Assembly: GCA_937775205.1 (NCBI GenBank)
Contig: CALKBX010000022.1
Location: forward strand, 1 to 55,580
DNA: 55,580 nucleotides
Reading direction: 5' to 3'
DNA from: an uncultured Verrucomicrobiae bacterium
GTDB taxonomy: Bacteria; Verrucomicrobiota; Verrucomicrobiia; Limisphaerales; UBA1100
Made by a program: the position numbers and the translations under genes. Of this stretch, positions 10,269 through 21,503 are shown one piece after another (position 1 is the stretch's first letter; the number at the start of each line of letters is the position of its first letter). The notes under the pieces were generated by a model. That model was not told the origin of the DNA, did not search any database, and saw only the letters and a program-made list of their open reading frames with translations.

Positions 10269-12829
10269 CTACTTCAGCTTCAGCAACTCCGCTTCGGTCC
10301 ACGGCGCTTCGCGTTTCGCGTTCGCCTCCATCATCCGCTTCACCTGCGCTGCCGTTATCGGCTCCGCCCGATGCTCCCATTCGCGCCGAGCGTACGTCAA
10401 AATTGCCGCCACCTGTTCCGGCTGAAACCCCACCAACCCCGGCATGCTCATATTATACTGCCGCCCGTGCACCGTGATCGGCCCCGTCACCCCGTGCAGC
10501 ACAATGCCAATCGCCCGATTCGCCGGCCCCACCAAAAACGGCGAATCCAAAAGCGGCGGTGCCTTGCCTTCCTCGCCCAAACCATTGGATTGATGACATG
10601 CGCCGCAGGTGGCCGTGTATAAAATTTTCCCAAAATCGTATTGGCCCTGCTCCATCGCCGTCAACACGCGCGGCGGCTTGGGTGGACGCGCTGCCTCGCC
10701 CCACACCAAAAATTTTCCCAATCGCTCCACGTGACCGCGCACGGTTTTGTCCTCACTCTTCGCCAGCTTCGCCATCGCCAACGGTTGGGATTTAAAGGCC
10801 ACCGGTTTCAAAGCACGCCCGCGCGGGAATGCCGCCGCCGCCAAACCCTCCAACACGGCGTACTGGAAATACGAATTCTGTTTGGCCGTCAACTTCAGCA
10901 ACCGCTCCAGCCGCACCCCATCGCGCTGCCGCGCCACGCAACCGGCCAGAGATTTGAGAATTGCGCGGATGTTTTTATCTTCATTATTCCAAGCCGCATC
11001 GCCCGGCACGCGTTGCAGAAATTCCAGCTCGCGCCCCGTCAAACCCGTGACGAGCCCATCGCGAATGATCGCATCACCCGCGTGCTCAGCCACAAACGCC
11101 CGCAGCAACGGCTCCGTGCCCGGCACCGAAATCACCGGCAAACTCAACGCCACCTGCCGCCGCACGTCCACATTGTCGTCCTTCACAATTTTGGTCAGCG
11201 GAGTCAGCAGCGCAACTCGCGCATCAATATCCGCCCCGCTGTTGCCCAAGCCCGCCATGAACGCCTCCGCCACGCGCAGTGCCGCGATGCGCACGCGCGG
11301 ATGCTCATCACCCATCGCGGCAGCGATGGTTTCGTTGTCCAAGCCGCCCGTGCCTTCCAAAATCCAAAGCGCGTGTTGCCGCGCTAAATGGCTTTCGCTG
11401 TGCGTGGCTGTCTCGCGTAATTGCGGGATGGCCTTCGCATTCGCTTGCTCCACCAACAACCGATGCGCGGTGGAGCGCAGCCAGCCGTTGTCCGATTCCA
11501 AGTGCGCGATGAGTTGACTGGAATTTTGGCTGGAAATTTTTGGCGATGACTTCCGCTTTTTGCCTGTGTGCACCACGCGATAAATCCGGCCCAACCCAAT
11601 CGGCGCATCGAGTTTGCGCTCGATGATTTGTTTGCGCAGAAACGAGGTCACATAAACTTTGTGCTGCAAAATGCCGCGGTACATATCCACGATATACAGG
11701 CAGCCGTCGGGGCCGTTGACCATGTTGACGGGACGAAAACGCTCGTCGGTTGAGGTCAACCATTCGGCTTTGTCGTACGCGTTTTTAGCGATGGGCATCC
11801 CGTCCGCTTTCCACGTGATGCGTTGGCGGCGGATCATATTTCCCGAGGGCTCGGGGATGAACGCATCGCCCACCATCGCGGCGGGATACTGGTCGCCACG
11901 ATAAATCACCGGCCCGCACGCGGCCGTCCACGTGGCCAAATGACCGTCGCGCAGCATCGGTTTTTGGTAGCCACGATTGATGCCCGGATTCACGCGGGCC
12001 GTCCACACCGTGCGCTCATTAAAGAACGGCACATTCACCCCGTGCCGCGAAGGATGATGCGGATTGCGCACGGAATAATGCCCCGCAATCAGATCGCCGT
12101 ACAGCGGGTTGGAATTGTTGTTGTAATAAATGCGGCCGAAATTATCCTGCGTGATGCCCCATTGCCCGCGCGCAGCGGGTGCTTGTGCACCACCCACTTG
12201 CCATCAACAAAGCGCAGGCGTTTGCTGGATTTCGCGTTGTACAGCCAGTTGTCGAGGCCGAACATCAAACCGTTTTCGGTGTGCTCCACCGGCCCTTGAC
12301 TCCCATAGTTTTTGAGCACGGCGGTTTTCTTGTCGGCCTTGAGATCGCCATCGGTGTCCTCGCAAAACCAAAGCATCGGCGGCTCGGCCACCAGCACGCC
12401 GCCTTTCACCAGCGAAATAGCGCGCGGCATTTGCAGGCCCGTGAGAAAATCCGTGCGCTTGTCCATTCGCCCGTCGCCATTGGTATCCTCCAAAACCCCT
12501 ACGCGACCGGTGCGGGCGTCCTCGCCCTTGCCATCCACGTTGGGCATATAAGCGCGCATTTCCACCACCCACATCCGTCCATCTGCATCGAAGGCCATTG
12601 CCACGGGGTCGTGCACCAACGGATCGGCCGCGGCGATCTCAATGCGAAACCCCGGAGCGAGCTTGAAACTCTCGAGCGCCTGTGCGGGCGTGAGCGTGGG
12701 CGCGGGGGGCACGTCCATCGTGCGCCATACTTCGGGTTGTTCCTGTCCTTTGCGGTCGCCTCTTTGGGCGGTTGCGCTAAAACCCGCTGCCAACAGCGCG
12801 GTGAAGGTGATTGCAAAAATTCTGTTCAT
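10269..12829 (-). CDS. PVC-type membrane-bound dehydrogenase / c-type cytochrome (frameshifted)
   Basis: A secreted protein starting MNRIFAITFTALLAAG at 12829, with a signal peptide. The N-terminal half is a beta-propeller-like 'membrane-bound dehydrogenase' domain (GRMWVVEMRAYMPNVDGKG). Then come HEAT-like repeats and a C-terminal cytochrome c domain with heme site CGACH (around 10600). Such proteins are greatly expanded in Planctomycetota and Verrucomicrobiota; substrates are mostly unknown. The reading frame breaks in the GC repeat near 12164-12176: upstream it ends VVHKHPLRA, and the continuation RGQWGITQDNFGR is in another frame. A one-base loss fits best. The two halves overlap in the expected order, so this is one gene. 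Confidence 0.88.
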
Positions 12830-12941
12830 AATCCAAAAGCGGCGCACCGTACTGGGCACGGCACTTACTGACAAGACGCAATTCGATTGTGAATCATTCG
12901 CACTTGTTCAAAAATTCACTCCCCCATTCAATAGCCGTCCA

Positions 12942-13361
12942 ATGAGGACACTGAAGAATTCCATTATTGTGGCTGGTTTGGCGATGACATTTCTGACCGG
13001 CTGTTTCACCACCCAAGACGGCTCGTCGAATTTCACGATGATCCCCGGCCGCTCGGACGCATTCCAACTCCGTCCCAACTGGCCGCCGGCTCAGGCGATG
13101 CAAGCGGTGCAGGAAGTCTTGGCGCTGGAAGGCACCATCACGTCGATCGAAGCTACTAAAAACACCGTGACCGCCCGCGTGAATGAACGTTACGTTTGGG
13201 TGAAAGTCCAAACCGATCCGGAGTCGCCGGACATTTCGCTGATCACATTTCAGGTGCGCACCAAATGGCGCAACCCGGACTTGGCCCTCGCCAACCGGCT
13301 GATGTCCATGACCGTGGCACAGCTCGGCACGTACACCCGCCCAACGGCCGCGAGCAACTAA
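12942..13361 (+). CDS. Small lipoprotein of unknown function
   Basis: 139 residues beginning MRTLKNSIIVAGLAMTFLTG, followed by Cys, which fits a lipoprotein signal. The mature part has two halves with alternating hydrophobic residues (TSIEATKNTVTARVNERYVWVKV and SLITFQVRTKW), so a small beta-rich domain is likely. I chose this ATG because longer upstream versions lack signal-like sequence. It diverges from the cytochrome gene and overlaps the end of the convergent TPR protein by 4 nt. No family recognised. Confidence 0.7.
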   Translation: MRTLKNSIIVAGLAMTFLTGCFTTQDGSSNFTMIPGRSDAFQLRPNWPPAQAMQAVQEVLALEGTITSIEATKNTVTARVNERYVWVKVQTDPESPDISLITFQVRTKWRNPDLALANRLMSMTVAQLGTYTRPTAASN

Positions 13362-14386
13362 GCGTCTTTGTCTTTCCATCGCGTAAGCCGCGTACCCGCC
13401 GCTTCGGCGAGCGCGGTGTTGGGAAAGAGCGCGATGATTTGCTGCATCGCCGCGCGCGCGCCCGCGATGTTTTCCAACTTCACGTGCCAGTCCGCCGCCA
13501 TGTTCAGCCAACGGCACACGTCACGCGATTGTTGGAAGGGACGCTGGATGAGTGTGTTCAATTCTGTCCACGCTTGCTTGGGCTGATCGTAGCGTTCGAA
13601 ATAAACGCACGCCAATTTCTCGCGCGTGTCGTTGTCCAGCGGATGTTGCTCCAGTTGTTTGAGGCAATCACTCACCACTTGGCCCGCGTCGCGCGCGTCA
13701 TTGTATTCAATGAATGCATCCATCCGCGCGAGGCGCTGAGCGGTGAGCAGCTCCGCGCCGGTGTCCGGGAAGCGCTGCATAATGCCCCGCAACGTGGCGC
13801 GCGAGGCGTCCTTATCCTCCGCGTATTTTAACTGCCAATCCGCCAGCGTATTCATCGCGCGCGTCAGTTGGCCGATTGCGTGTTGATCCTGCGTAAAAAT
13901 AGTGCGCAACGTGGCCGCAGCCGCGGGGAAGTCTTTCAGAGTTTCCACCTGAATTTCCGCCATTAACATTTGGCCTTCAAAATCGCCCGGAAAACGAGTG
14001 AGTTGATCCTCAATTTCCGCGATTGCCCCTTCCGGATCGCCTTGGTGCCGCTTGGTTTCGGCCACGGAATAGTAGGGCTTGGGCTCGACTTGCTCGCCCT
14101 CGCCGGTCACCCATTTCATCATCCCGCCCATAAACAAATCGGAAACACTTCCGATCCAAATAAAGCCCAGCAACGCCCCGGGAACAATTGCCAACAACAT
14201 TCCAATTTTGCCCATGCTAATACAGGCGATGAAAATGATGAGCATCAACACCGAGGCACCCACCTTGAACACCATCGGCCCCATCGAATCGTGTTCGTTT
14301 TTTTGCTGGCGTTGATGATTGAGAAAAGTCGCGCCGACAAACAACGCCGCGACGCCCACCACGGATAAAAGACAAACCCAGCCCAT
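13358..14386 (-). CDS. Membrane protein with TPR-like repeats
   Basis: 342 residues. Three hydrophobic segments lie near the N-terminus (about 3-20, 42-60 and 63-85). A soluble helical part follows from about residue 105 with TPR-like periodicity (ETKRHQGDPEGAIAEIEDQL and later KLENIAGARAAMQQI). The start ATG at 14384-14386 overlaps the TGA of the upstream LolA-like gene by one base (TGATG), which suggests coupled translation and a shared role at the cell envelope. The function is unknown. Confidence 0.7.
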   Translation of the reverse strand: MGWVCLLSVVGVAALFVGATFLNHQRQQKNEHDSMGPMVFKVGASVLMLIIFIACISMGKIGMLLAIVPGALLGFIWIGSVSDLFMGGMMKWVTGEGEQVEPKPYYSVAETKRHQGDPEGAIAEIEDQLTRFPGDFEGQMLMAEIQVETLKDFPAAAATLRTIFTQDQHAIGQLTRAMNTLADWQLKYAEDKDASRATLRGIMQRFPDTGAELLTAQRLARMDAFIEYNDARDAGQVVSDCLKQLEQHPLDNDTREKLACVYFERYDQPKQAWTELNTLIQRPFQQSRDVCRWLNMAADWHVKLENIAGARAAMQQIIALFPNTALAEAAGTRLTRWKDKDA

Positions 14387-15123
14387 CACTTACGCGGTGC
14401 GCGCAGGTCGAATTGAATTTGGGTGCGCGCGTCGGTCACGTCATTGCGTAACTCCAATTCGCGCAACTGCCATTCGCCCTCAAGTTTTTTGAAGGACTTG
14501 GCTTGGAAGAGCTTCACCCGTTTCGTGCCGCGATACGCTTCCACGCAAAGCAACGCACGGTTGTGAATTTCCACCCAGCACTTCACGTGCGAGTAGCCGC
14601 CCGGCAAAACTTTTTCCGGTTTGCTCAAAAGGATGTTGCACGTTTCGCGGAGACGCGACGCGCGACCAATTACTTGTTGATTAGGCCATTGCAAAAATTC
14701 CAGCCCGAGATCGCCCAAAGTGAAATCCGATCCGGCGAAAATTTCATTCAGTTGTTCGCCTTCCATTTTCATTTCGGCCTTCGCTCCCGGTGCTTTGAAA
14801 AAATACTCATTGGGCTTGTGCGGTGTCTTGCGGATTTGCAACGTGCCTTTGGCGGTTGCGAATGTTTCCACCTGCGCGGCGCCCTCGGCCTTGGCGCGAA
14901 AGATCACCGGCACATTCTCGCGCTTGCCGCGCGGTTTGCGAATGCGGAGGTTGCCTTTGATTTCGTCTTGGTTCACCAACCGCATCCCGCGCAAACTTTC
15001 CGCCAATGCCGCGCCCATCGCCTTTTGCCCGGCGACATCCGTGGGCACGGGGGACAAGGGCGCCGCCTTGTCGGCGGCTTGCGCCATGGCGGTGGTAAAC
15101 AGAAAAAGGTAAAATCGTTTCAT
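14386..15123 (-). CDS. LolA-like outer-membrane lipoprotein-sorting family protein
   Basis: 245 residues with a signal peptide (MKRFYLFLFTTAMAQA). The mature part matches the LolA-like/outer-membrane lipoprotein-sorting superfamily as used in PVC bacteria: long beta strands, GSDFTLGDLGLEFLQWPNQQ in the middle and YSHVKCWVEIHNRALLCVE later. I chose the ATG at 15121-15123 because the signal peptide begins there; the upstream in-frame extension has no such pattern. Coupled to the downstream TPR membrane protein. It may carry lipid or lipoprotein across the periplasm; the cargo is not known. Confidence 0.75.
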   Translation of the reverse strand: MKRFYLFLFTTAMAQAADKAAPLSPVPTDVAGQKAMGAALAESLRGMRLVNQDEIKGNLRIRKPRGKRENVPVIFRAKAEGAAQVETFATAKGTLQIRKTPHKPNEYFFKAPGAKAEMKMEGEQLNEIFAGSDFTLGDLGLEFLQWPNQQVIGRASRLRETCNILLSKPEKVLPGGYSHVKCWVEIHNRALLCVEAYRGTKRVKLFQAKSFKKLEGEWQLRELELRNDVTDARTQIQFDLRAPRK

Positions 15124-15382
15124 AGCTTGTAACCCCTCGCCACAAGTTAAGCCGAGGCGGAGCATCCCGCAAGGTAAGGATGTCCGCATCCTGACTGGGA
15201 GGGTAGGAGTGTGCCAGAAGCCATGCTTTCCGTGGCGCACACTGTGCCATTGTGGCGCCATTGTTGGGGTTTATATGTGGATTATCCCTGTTTTTAGCAG
15301 ATAAACGGGTGGCATTGGATTTGCTTTAAGGTGTTGGCTTTGCGTGCTGTGACATAGTGAAGCCCAGTTTGGAGAAATTTTT

Positions 15383-17311
15383 ATGGCGAAGATATTAGGC
15401 ATTGATTTGGGCACGACAAATTCCTGCATGTCCGTGATGGACGGCGGGGAGGCAACGGTGTTGGAGAATTCCGAGGGCAAGCGCACGACGCCTTCGGTGG
15501 TGGCGTTTGGCAAAGGCGGCGAGCGACTGGTCGGCGATGCCGCGAAGCGACAGGCGGTGACCAACCCGAGCAACACAATTTATTCCGCCAAGCGGTTCAT
15601 CGGGCGCAAGTTCAATGAGGTGAAAGAGGAATCCAAGCGGATGCCGTACAAAGTGGTTTCCGGCAATAACGGCGACGCCGCCATCGAGGTGGAAGTGGAC
15701 GGCGAAAAGAAATCCTACAGCCCGCAGGAACTGGCCTCAATGGTACTCGCCAAACTGAAGGCGGATGCGGAGATGCGTTTGGGTGAGAGCATCACGCAAG
15801 CGGTAATCACCGTGCCGGCATATTTCAACGACACTCAACGCCAAGCCACCAAGGACGCGGGCAAGATCGCCGGCCTTGAGGTGTTGCGGATCATCAACGA
15901 GCCGACGGCCGCTTCTCTGGCGTACGGGCTCGATAAAAAGAATGAAGAGAAAATTGCCGTTTACGATTTGGGCGGCGGCACGTTTGATATTTCAATTTTG
16001 GAAATCGGCGACAAAGTGTTTGAGGTGAAAGCCACCAACGGCGACACCCATCTCGGCGGCGACGATTGGGACAACACGGTCATTGACTGGGTGGTGGCGG
16101 AATTCAAGAGCGACAGCAACATCGATCTCACCGGCCAGCCGGACGCCATGCAGCGCATCAAGGAAGAGGCCGAGAAGGCGAAGATCGCCCTGTCCAGCGC
16201 GCAGACTTACGAAATCAGTTTGCCGTTCATCACGGCCGATCAATCCGGGCCGAAGCATATCAAAGTGGAGCTCACCCGCGCGAAGCTGGAACAGCTCACG
16301 GACGATTTGTTCGAGCGCACCACCGCACCGGTGAAGGCCTGCATGCGCGATGCGGAACTCAGCTCCGGACAAATCGACGAACTCGTGCTCGTGGGCGGCA
16401 TGACCCGCATGCCCCGCGTGGTGGATACCGCCAAGGCGTTGCTCGGCAAACAGCCCAATCAAGGCGTGAACCCCGACGAGGTCGTGGCCATCGGCGCAGC
16501 GATTCAAGGCGGTGTGTTGAATAAAGAAGAGGGCTTGGACAGCGTATTGTTACTGGACGTGACACCGCTTTCGCTCGGCATCGAAACCGAGGGAGGCATT
16601 TTCACCAAGCTCATTGACCGCAACACGACGGTACCCGCGAAGAAATCTAATGTTTTCTCGACCGCGGCGGACAATCAACCGGCGGTGGATGTGGTGGTGT
16701 TCCAAGGCGAACGCCCGATGGCGAATGACAACAAAAAGCTCGGCAACTTCAAGCTGGACGGCATCGACTCCGCCCCGCGCGGGATGCCGCAGATTGAAGT
16801 GAGCTTCGACATCGACGCCAATGGCATCCTCCACGTGAGCGCGAAGGATAAGAAAACCGGCAAGGAACAGAAAATTACAATCAAAGATTCCAGCGGTCTT
16901 TCCGATGATGAAATCGATCGAATGAAACGCGAAGCGGAAGAAAACGCCGATGCTGACAAACAACGGCAAGAGCAGGTAGAAGCTCGCAATGAAGCGGACA
17001 CCGGCGTGTACGCCGCTGAAAAAATGTTGAAAGAAAACGAAGAAAAACTTTCCGACGACACCAAAGCCAATCTCGAAAAAGCGACTGAAGAGTTGAAAGA
17101 AAAACTTGCAGGCGACGACCAGGAAGCCATCAAAGCCGCCAACGAGAAGCTGCAGGAAGCCGTACAAGCCGCGGCCGGCGAGGTGTATAAAGCCACTACC
17201 GAGGCGGAGCAAGCCGAACAGGCTGCGCAAACAGACGGCGGCGACGATTCTGAGAAAAAAGACGAGGGCCCGGTGGTCGACGCCGAGGTCGTTGAAGAAG
17301 AGAAGGCATAA
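15383..17311 (+). CDS. dnaK: Chaperone DnaK (Hsp70)
   Basis: Full-length 642-residue Hsp70. The ATPase domain opens with [13 protein letters not shown] and contains [15 protein letters not shown]. The substrate-binding domain follows around residue 390 ([13 protein letters not shown]), and the acidic C-terminus ends [11 protein letters not shown] Shine-Dalgarno GGAG lies about 9 nt before the ATG. Transcribed towards groES-groEL. grpE and dnaJ are not next to it. I searched the 260 nt upstream for the CIRCE repeat (TTAGCACTC...) and did not find it. Confidence 0.99.
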   Translation: MAKILGIDLGTTNSCMSVMDGGEATVLENSEGKRTTPSVVAFGKGGERLVGDAAKRQAVTNPSNTIYSAKRFIGRKFNEVKEESKRMPYKVVSGNNGDAAIEVEVDGEKKSYSPQELASMVLAKLKADAEMRLGESITQAVITVPAYFNDTQRQATKDAGKIAGLEVLRIINEPTAASLAYGLDKKNEEKIAVYDLGGGTFDISILEIGDKVFEVKATNGDTHLGGDDWDNTVIDWVVAEFKSDSNIDLTGQPDAMQRIKEEAEKAKIALSSAQTYEISLPFITADQSGPKHIKVELTRAKLEQLTDDLFERTTAPVKACMRDAELSSGQIDELVLVGGMTRMPRVVDTAKALLGKQPNQGVNPDEVVAIGAAIQGGVLNKEEGLDSVLLLDVTPLSLGIETEGGIFTKLIDRNTTVPAKKSNVFSTAADNQPAVDVVVFQGERPMANDNKKLGNFKLDGIDSAPRGMPQIEVSFDIDANGILHVSAKDKKTGKEQKITIKDSSGLSDDEIDRMKREAEENADADKQRQEQVEARNEADTGVYAAEKMLKENEEKLSDDTKANLEKATEELKEKLAGDDQEAIKAANEKLQEAVQAAAGEVYKATTEAEQAEQAAQTDGGDDSEKKDEGPVVDAEVVEEEKA

Positions 17312-17383
17312 ATTTCCCGCGGCGGGTGTCGCGGGGGTTTCAATCACATCAACCCAAAAACAAAAAACAAACACAGAAATACC

Positions 17384-17677
17384 ATGGCACTAAAGATTAA
17401 ACCCCTTGGCGATCGGATCCTCGTGGAACCGGTTGAAGAGGATGAAGTGAAAAAGGGCGGAATCATTATCCCCGATTCCGCGAAAGAAAAACCGCAGGAA
17501 AGCAAAGTCGTCGCGCTGGGCACCGGCAAGACCGACGACAACGGAAAGAAGGTTCCTTTTGAAGTAAAAAAAGGCGACATCATTCTGACCAACAAGTACG
17601 GCGGAACTGAAATCAAACTCGACGGCAAGGAATACAAAATCCTGAACCAGGACGACATTCTGGCAATCGTCGGCTAA
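17384..17677 (+). CDS. groES: Co-chaperonin GroES
   Basis: 97 residues, the usual length for GroES. It caps the GroEL ring during folding. Typical features are the N-terminal [16 protein letters not shown], the mobile loop region (residues about 17-32, [18 protein letters not shown]) and the C-terminal [17 protein letters not shown]. The 72 nt after dnaK contain a weak GC hairpin (CCCGCG with CGCGGG) that might trim expression between dnaK and groES. groEL starts 26 nt downstream, so groES-groEL are one unit. Confidence 0.98.
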   Translation: MALKIKPLGDRILVEPVEEDEVKKGGIIIPDSAKEKPQESKVVALGTGKTDDNGKKVPFEVKKGDIILTNKYGGTEIKLDGKEYKILNQDDILAIVG

Positions 17678-17691
17678 CCCCTATTATTTAA

Positions 17692-19326
<1,635 letters not shown>

Positions 19327-19348
19327 ATCACAGGCAAAATAATCACAA

Positions 19349-19377
19349 CGGGGCCGGTTCGCCGGCCCCGTTTTTTT
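19349..19377 (+). terminator. Rho-independent terminator of groESL
   Basis: A 9-bp GC stem (19349-19357 with 19362-19370) closes a UUCG tetraloop and is followed by seven T. It lies directly after groEL, on the same strand. Confidence 0.95.
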
Positions 19378-19438
19378 GTGCCCGCTTGGCCCCGACCCTA
19401 CTATAAACTTTCATCAACTTTACAGTACCCAAATCCCC

Positions 19439-19945
19439 ATGATATCAGCTACACTGCCCGTGATGAAATCCCACCGACTTCTCAAACGCGTATTCAAAGA
19501 CTCCTCCGTCCAAATCATTGCCCACGACATGAACCTCTCGCCCTCCACCGTATATAAGTGGGCCGAGGCTCCCGACAGTGGCTCCGCTAGCGGAATCCCA
19601 AACCCCCTCGACCGCGCCCTTTCCCTTTACGATGCCACCGGCGATCCCCGTGTCATCCATTGGCTGTGCGAACAAACCGGCGGCTTTTACGTCGACAATT
19701 CCGCCGCCAACAGTAACGGCGAAACCTCGCAACCCCTCGCCCCCGCCACCAGTAAAGTCGTCAAACAATTTGCCGACCTCCTATCGACCGTCGCCAGCGC
19801 CGCCTCCGATTCCAAAATTAACAGCCGCGAAGCCCGCGCCATTCGCCGCGAATGGGAAAAACTAAAACGAGTCGCCGAAGGCTACGTCCAGTGCTGCGAG
19901 CAAGGAAACTTCAAACAACTCAACCGCGCCATGAATAAAAAATAA
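19439..19945 (+). CDS. CII-like helix-turn-helix protein
   Basis: 168 residues. The N-terminal third carries a HTH (VQIIAHDMNLSPSTVYKWAE, about residues 22-41). It is followed by a segment resembling phage CII/CP76-type regulators (LSLYDATGDPRVIHWLCEQTGGFYV, about 62-86). The C-terminal half is a predicted helical bundle (EARAIRREWEKLKRVAEGYVQC), perhaps for oligomerisation. The ATG at 19439 or the in-frame ATG at 19463 could be the start. It stands alone after the groEL terminator and runs convergent with the HAD gene, with no other phage genes nearby. Confidence 0.65.
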   Translation: MISATLPVMKSHRLLKRVFKDSSVQIIAHDMNLSPSTVYKWAEAPDSGSASGIPNPLDRALSLYDATGDPRVIHWLCEQTGGFYVDNSAANSNGETSQPLAPATSKVVKQFADLLSTVASAASDSKINSREARAIRREWEKLKRVAEGYVQCCEQGNFKQLNRAMNKK

Positions 19946-19946
19946 T

Positions 19947-20552
19947 TCAAGGCAACACGCCAAGGCATATTAACGCCTCACGTGTATCAGCCCCGTTCCG
20001 GTGTTCAATTGCGTTCCAATTCCGATTTTTCCCGGCAACGATATTTTCAGAACGATCATCCAGATAAACAATTTCGTTCCCCAGGCATCCGGTGATTTCT
20101 TCAAACACTTCATAGATTTTCGGATCAGGTTTGAGCGCTTTCACTTCGTGCGAGAGGATGTGGCCGGTGAAGCGGGGCCAAAAATCGTAGGCGCGGCTAA
20201 TGTGGCGCACGGCCATTTCGTTGGTGTTGGAAAGGGTGTAGGTGGGCAAACCTCTCGCGGCAAGTGTGGCCTGCAGTGTGATGATCTCGTCGATGGGGGT
20301 GAAGATATCTTCGAAGTAAGCGGCGAATTCGGCCTCGGTGCCGTCGAAGCCGGTTTCTTTTTGGACGACGGTGAAAAATTCCGATGAAGTTAACCGGCCG
20401 CTTTCATATTGGGCGAGCAAAGGCGATTGGTTAAGGAAGGCATCCAGCGCGGGCACGTCCATTTGCGTGCGCGGGGCCATGCGGCGCACGAAAATTCCGT
20501 AATCAAAATCGAGCAGCACTTTGCCGATGTCGAATGCGGCGACTTTGATCAT
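19947..20552 (-). CDS. HAD-family hydrolase
   Basis: 201 residues of the HAD superfamily, subfamily I. Motif I is FDIGKVLLDFD near the N-terminus, the motif II region is YTLSNTNE, the motif III lysine sits in KALKPDPKIYE, and motif IV is VYLDDRSENI. Members are phosphatases or haloacid dehalogenases; the substrate cannot be told. I take the ATG at 20550-20552; a GTG precedes it directly. It begins 16 nt after the recR stop and is likely the last gene of the dnaX-ybaB-recR unit. Confidence 0.85.
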   Translation of the reverse strand: MIKVAAFDIGKVLLDFDYGIFVRRMAPRTQMDVPALDAFLNQSPLLAQYESGRLTSSEFFTVVQKETGFDGTEAEFAAYFEDIFTPIDEIITLQATLAARGLPTYTLSNTNEMAVRHISRAYDFWPRFTGHILSHEVKALKPDPKIYEVFEEITGCLGNEIVYLDDRSENIVAGKNRNWNAIEHRNGADTREALICLGVLP

Positions 20553-20568
20553 CACGAGTTATTGCAGC

Positions 20569-21174
20569 TCATTGCAATTCACGCCGCCCTTCCAGCGCGC
20601 GGCTGAGGGTGAGGTCGTCGGCGTATTCCAAACCGCTGCCTGCGGGCAGTCCGTGCGCGAGGCGGGTGACGGTGACGCCCTGTTTACCCAGCCGCTGCGC
20701 GAGGTAATTGCTGGTGGCGTCGCCTTCCACATCGGTGCCGAGGGCGAGGATGATTTCGTTGACGCCGGTCAATCGTCCTTCCAATTCAGCGATGCGGAGG
20801 TCTTCGGGATCCACGCCATTGAGCGGGGAAATTTTGCCGCCGAGCACGTGATAGCGCCCTTTGAACGCGCCGGATTTTTCGACGTTGATGACGTCCACCG
20901 CCGTTTCCACCACGCACACGATGGCGGCATCGCGGCGGTCATCGGTGCAAAGCGCGCACGGCTGATGCTCGGTGAGCGCGCCGCAGATTTCGCAAAGTTG
21001 AATCCGATCGCGCGCGGTGAGGAGGGCGTCGGCCAGTTGCTGGACTTGGCCGGACTCGCTTTGAACGAGGTGCAGCGCCAACCGCTCGGCGGAGCGCGGG
21101 CCGATGCTGGGCAGTTGACCGAGCGCGCCGACCAACACCGCCACGGGTTCGGGCAGCGAGTTCATTGGACTCAT
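20569..21174 (-). CDS. recR: Recombination mediator RecR
   Basis: 201 residues. RecR works with RecF/RecO to load RecA at gaps. The helix-hairpin-helix region IGPRSAERLALHLV is at about 24-37. The four-Cys zinc finger CEICGALTEHQPCALC is at about 57-72. The Toprim domain contains VVETAVDVINVEKSG. Starts at 21174 or, nine nt later, at 21165 (MNSLPEP). Spaced 3 nt from ybaB in the conserved dnaX-ybaB-recR order. Confidence 0.96.
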   Translation of the reverse strand: MSPMNSLPEPVAVLVGALGQLPSIGPRSAERLALHLVQSESGQVQQLADALLTARDRIQLCEICGALTEHQPCALCTDDRRDAAIVCVVETAVDVINVEKSGAFKGRYHVLGGKISPLNGVDPEDLRIAELEGRLTGVNEIILALGTDVEGDATSNYLAQRLGKQGVTVTRLAHGLPAGSGLEYADDLTLSRALEGRRELQ

Positions 21175-21177
21175 CAG

Positions 21178-21489
21178 CTAACCCAATCCCGGCATGTTGA
21201 AGCCGGAAGTGATCTTGGCCATCTCCTGTTGCTGAATGGCTTGGCCGTCGGCGATTGCTTTGTTGACGGTAGTGAGCAGCATATCCTCGAGCATCTCCAC
21301 ATCGTCCGGGTCGAGCGTCTCGGGATCCAGTTTGATGGATTTCACGCTACCGTCGCAGCCCGCCACTACCTTCACCGCGCCGCCGCCGCTGGAGGCTTCC
21401 ACCGTGCGATCGGCCATCGCGGCCTGCATTTCCTGCGCCTGTTGCTGGGCCTTCATGGCCTGCTTCATCAGTTTGTTGATACTTGCCAT
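21178..21489 (-). CDS. YbaB/EbfC nucleoid-associated protein
   Basis: 103 residues. A small DNA-binding dimer of the YbaB/EbfC family. The N-terminal helix is rich in Gln and Lys (MASINKLMKQAMKAQQQAQE), followed by the strand region GGGAVKVVAGCDGSVKSIKLDPE. It sits between dnaX (14 nt upstream) and recR, the usual place for this gene. Confidence 0.94.
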   Translation of the reverse strand: MASINKLMKQAMKAQQQAQEMQAAMADRTVEASSGGGAVKVVAGCDGSVKSIKLDPETLDPDDVEMLEDMLLTTVNKAIADGQAIQQQEMAKITSGFNMPGLG

Positions 21490-21503
21490 AAATTATTCTC
21501 CGA

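Noticed and set aside
15271..15576. Minus-strand frame opposite the dnaK start
   Set aside because: It overlaps the 5' end of dnaK with no signal of its own.
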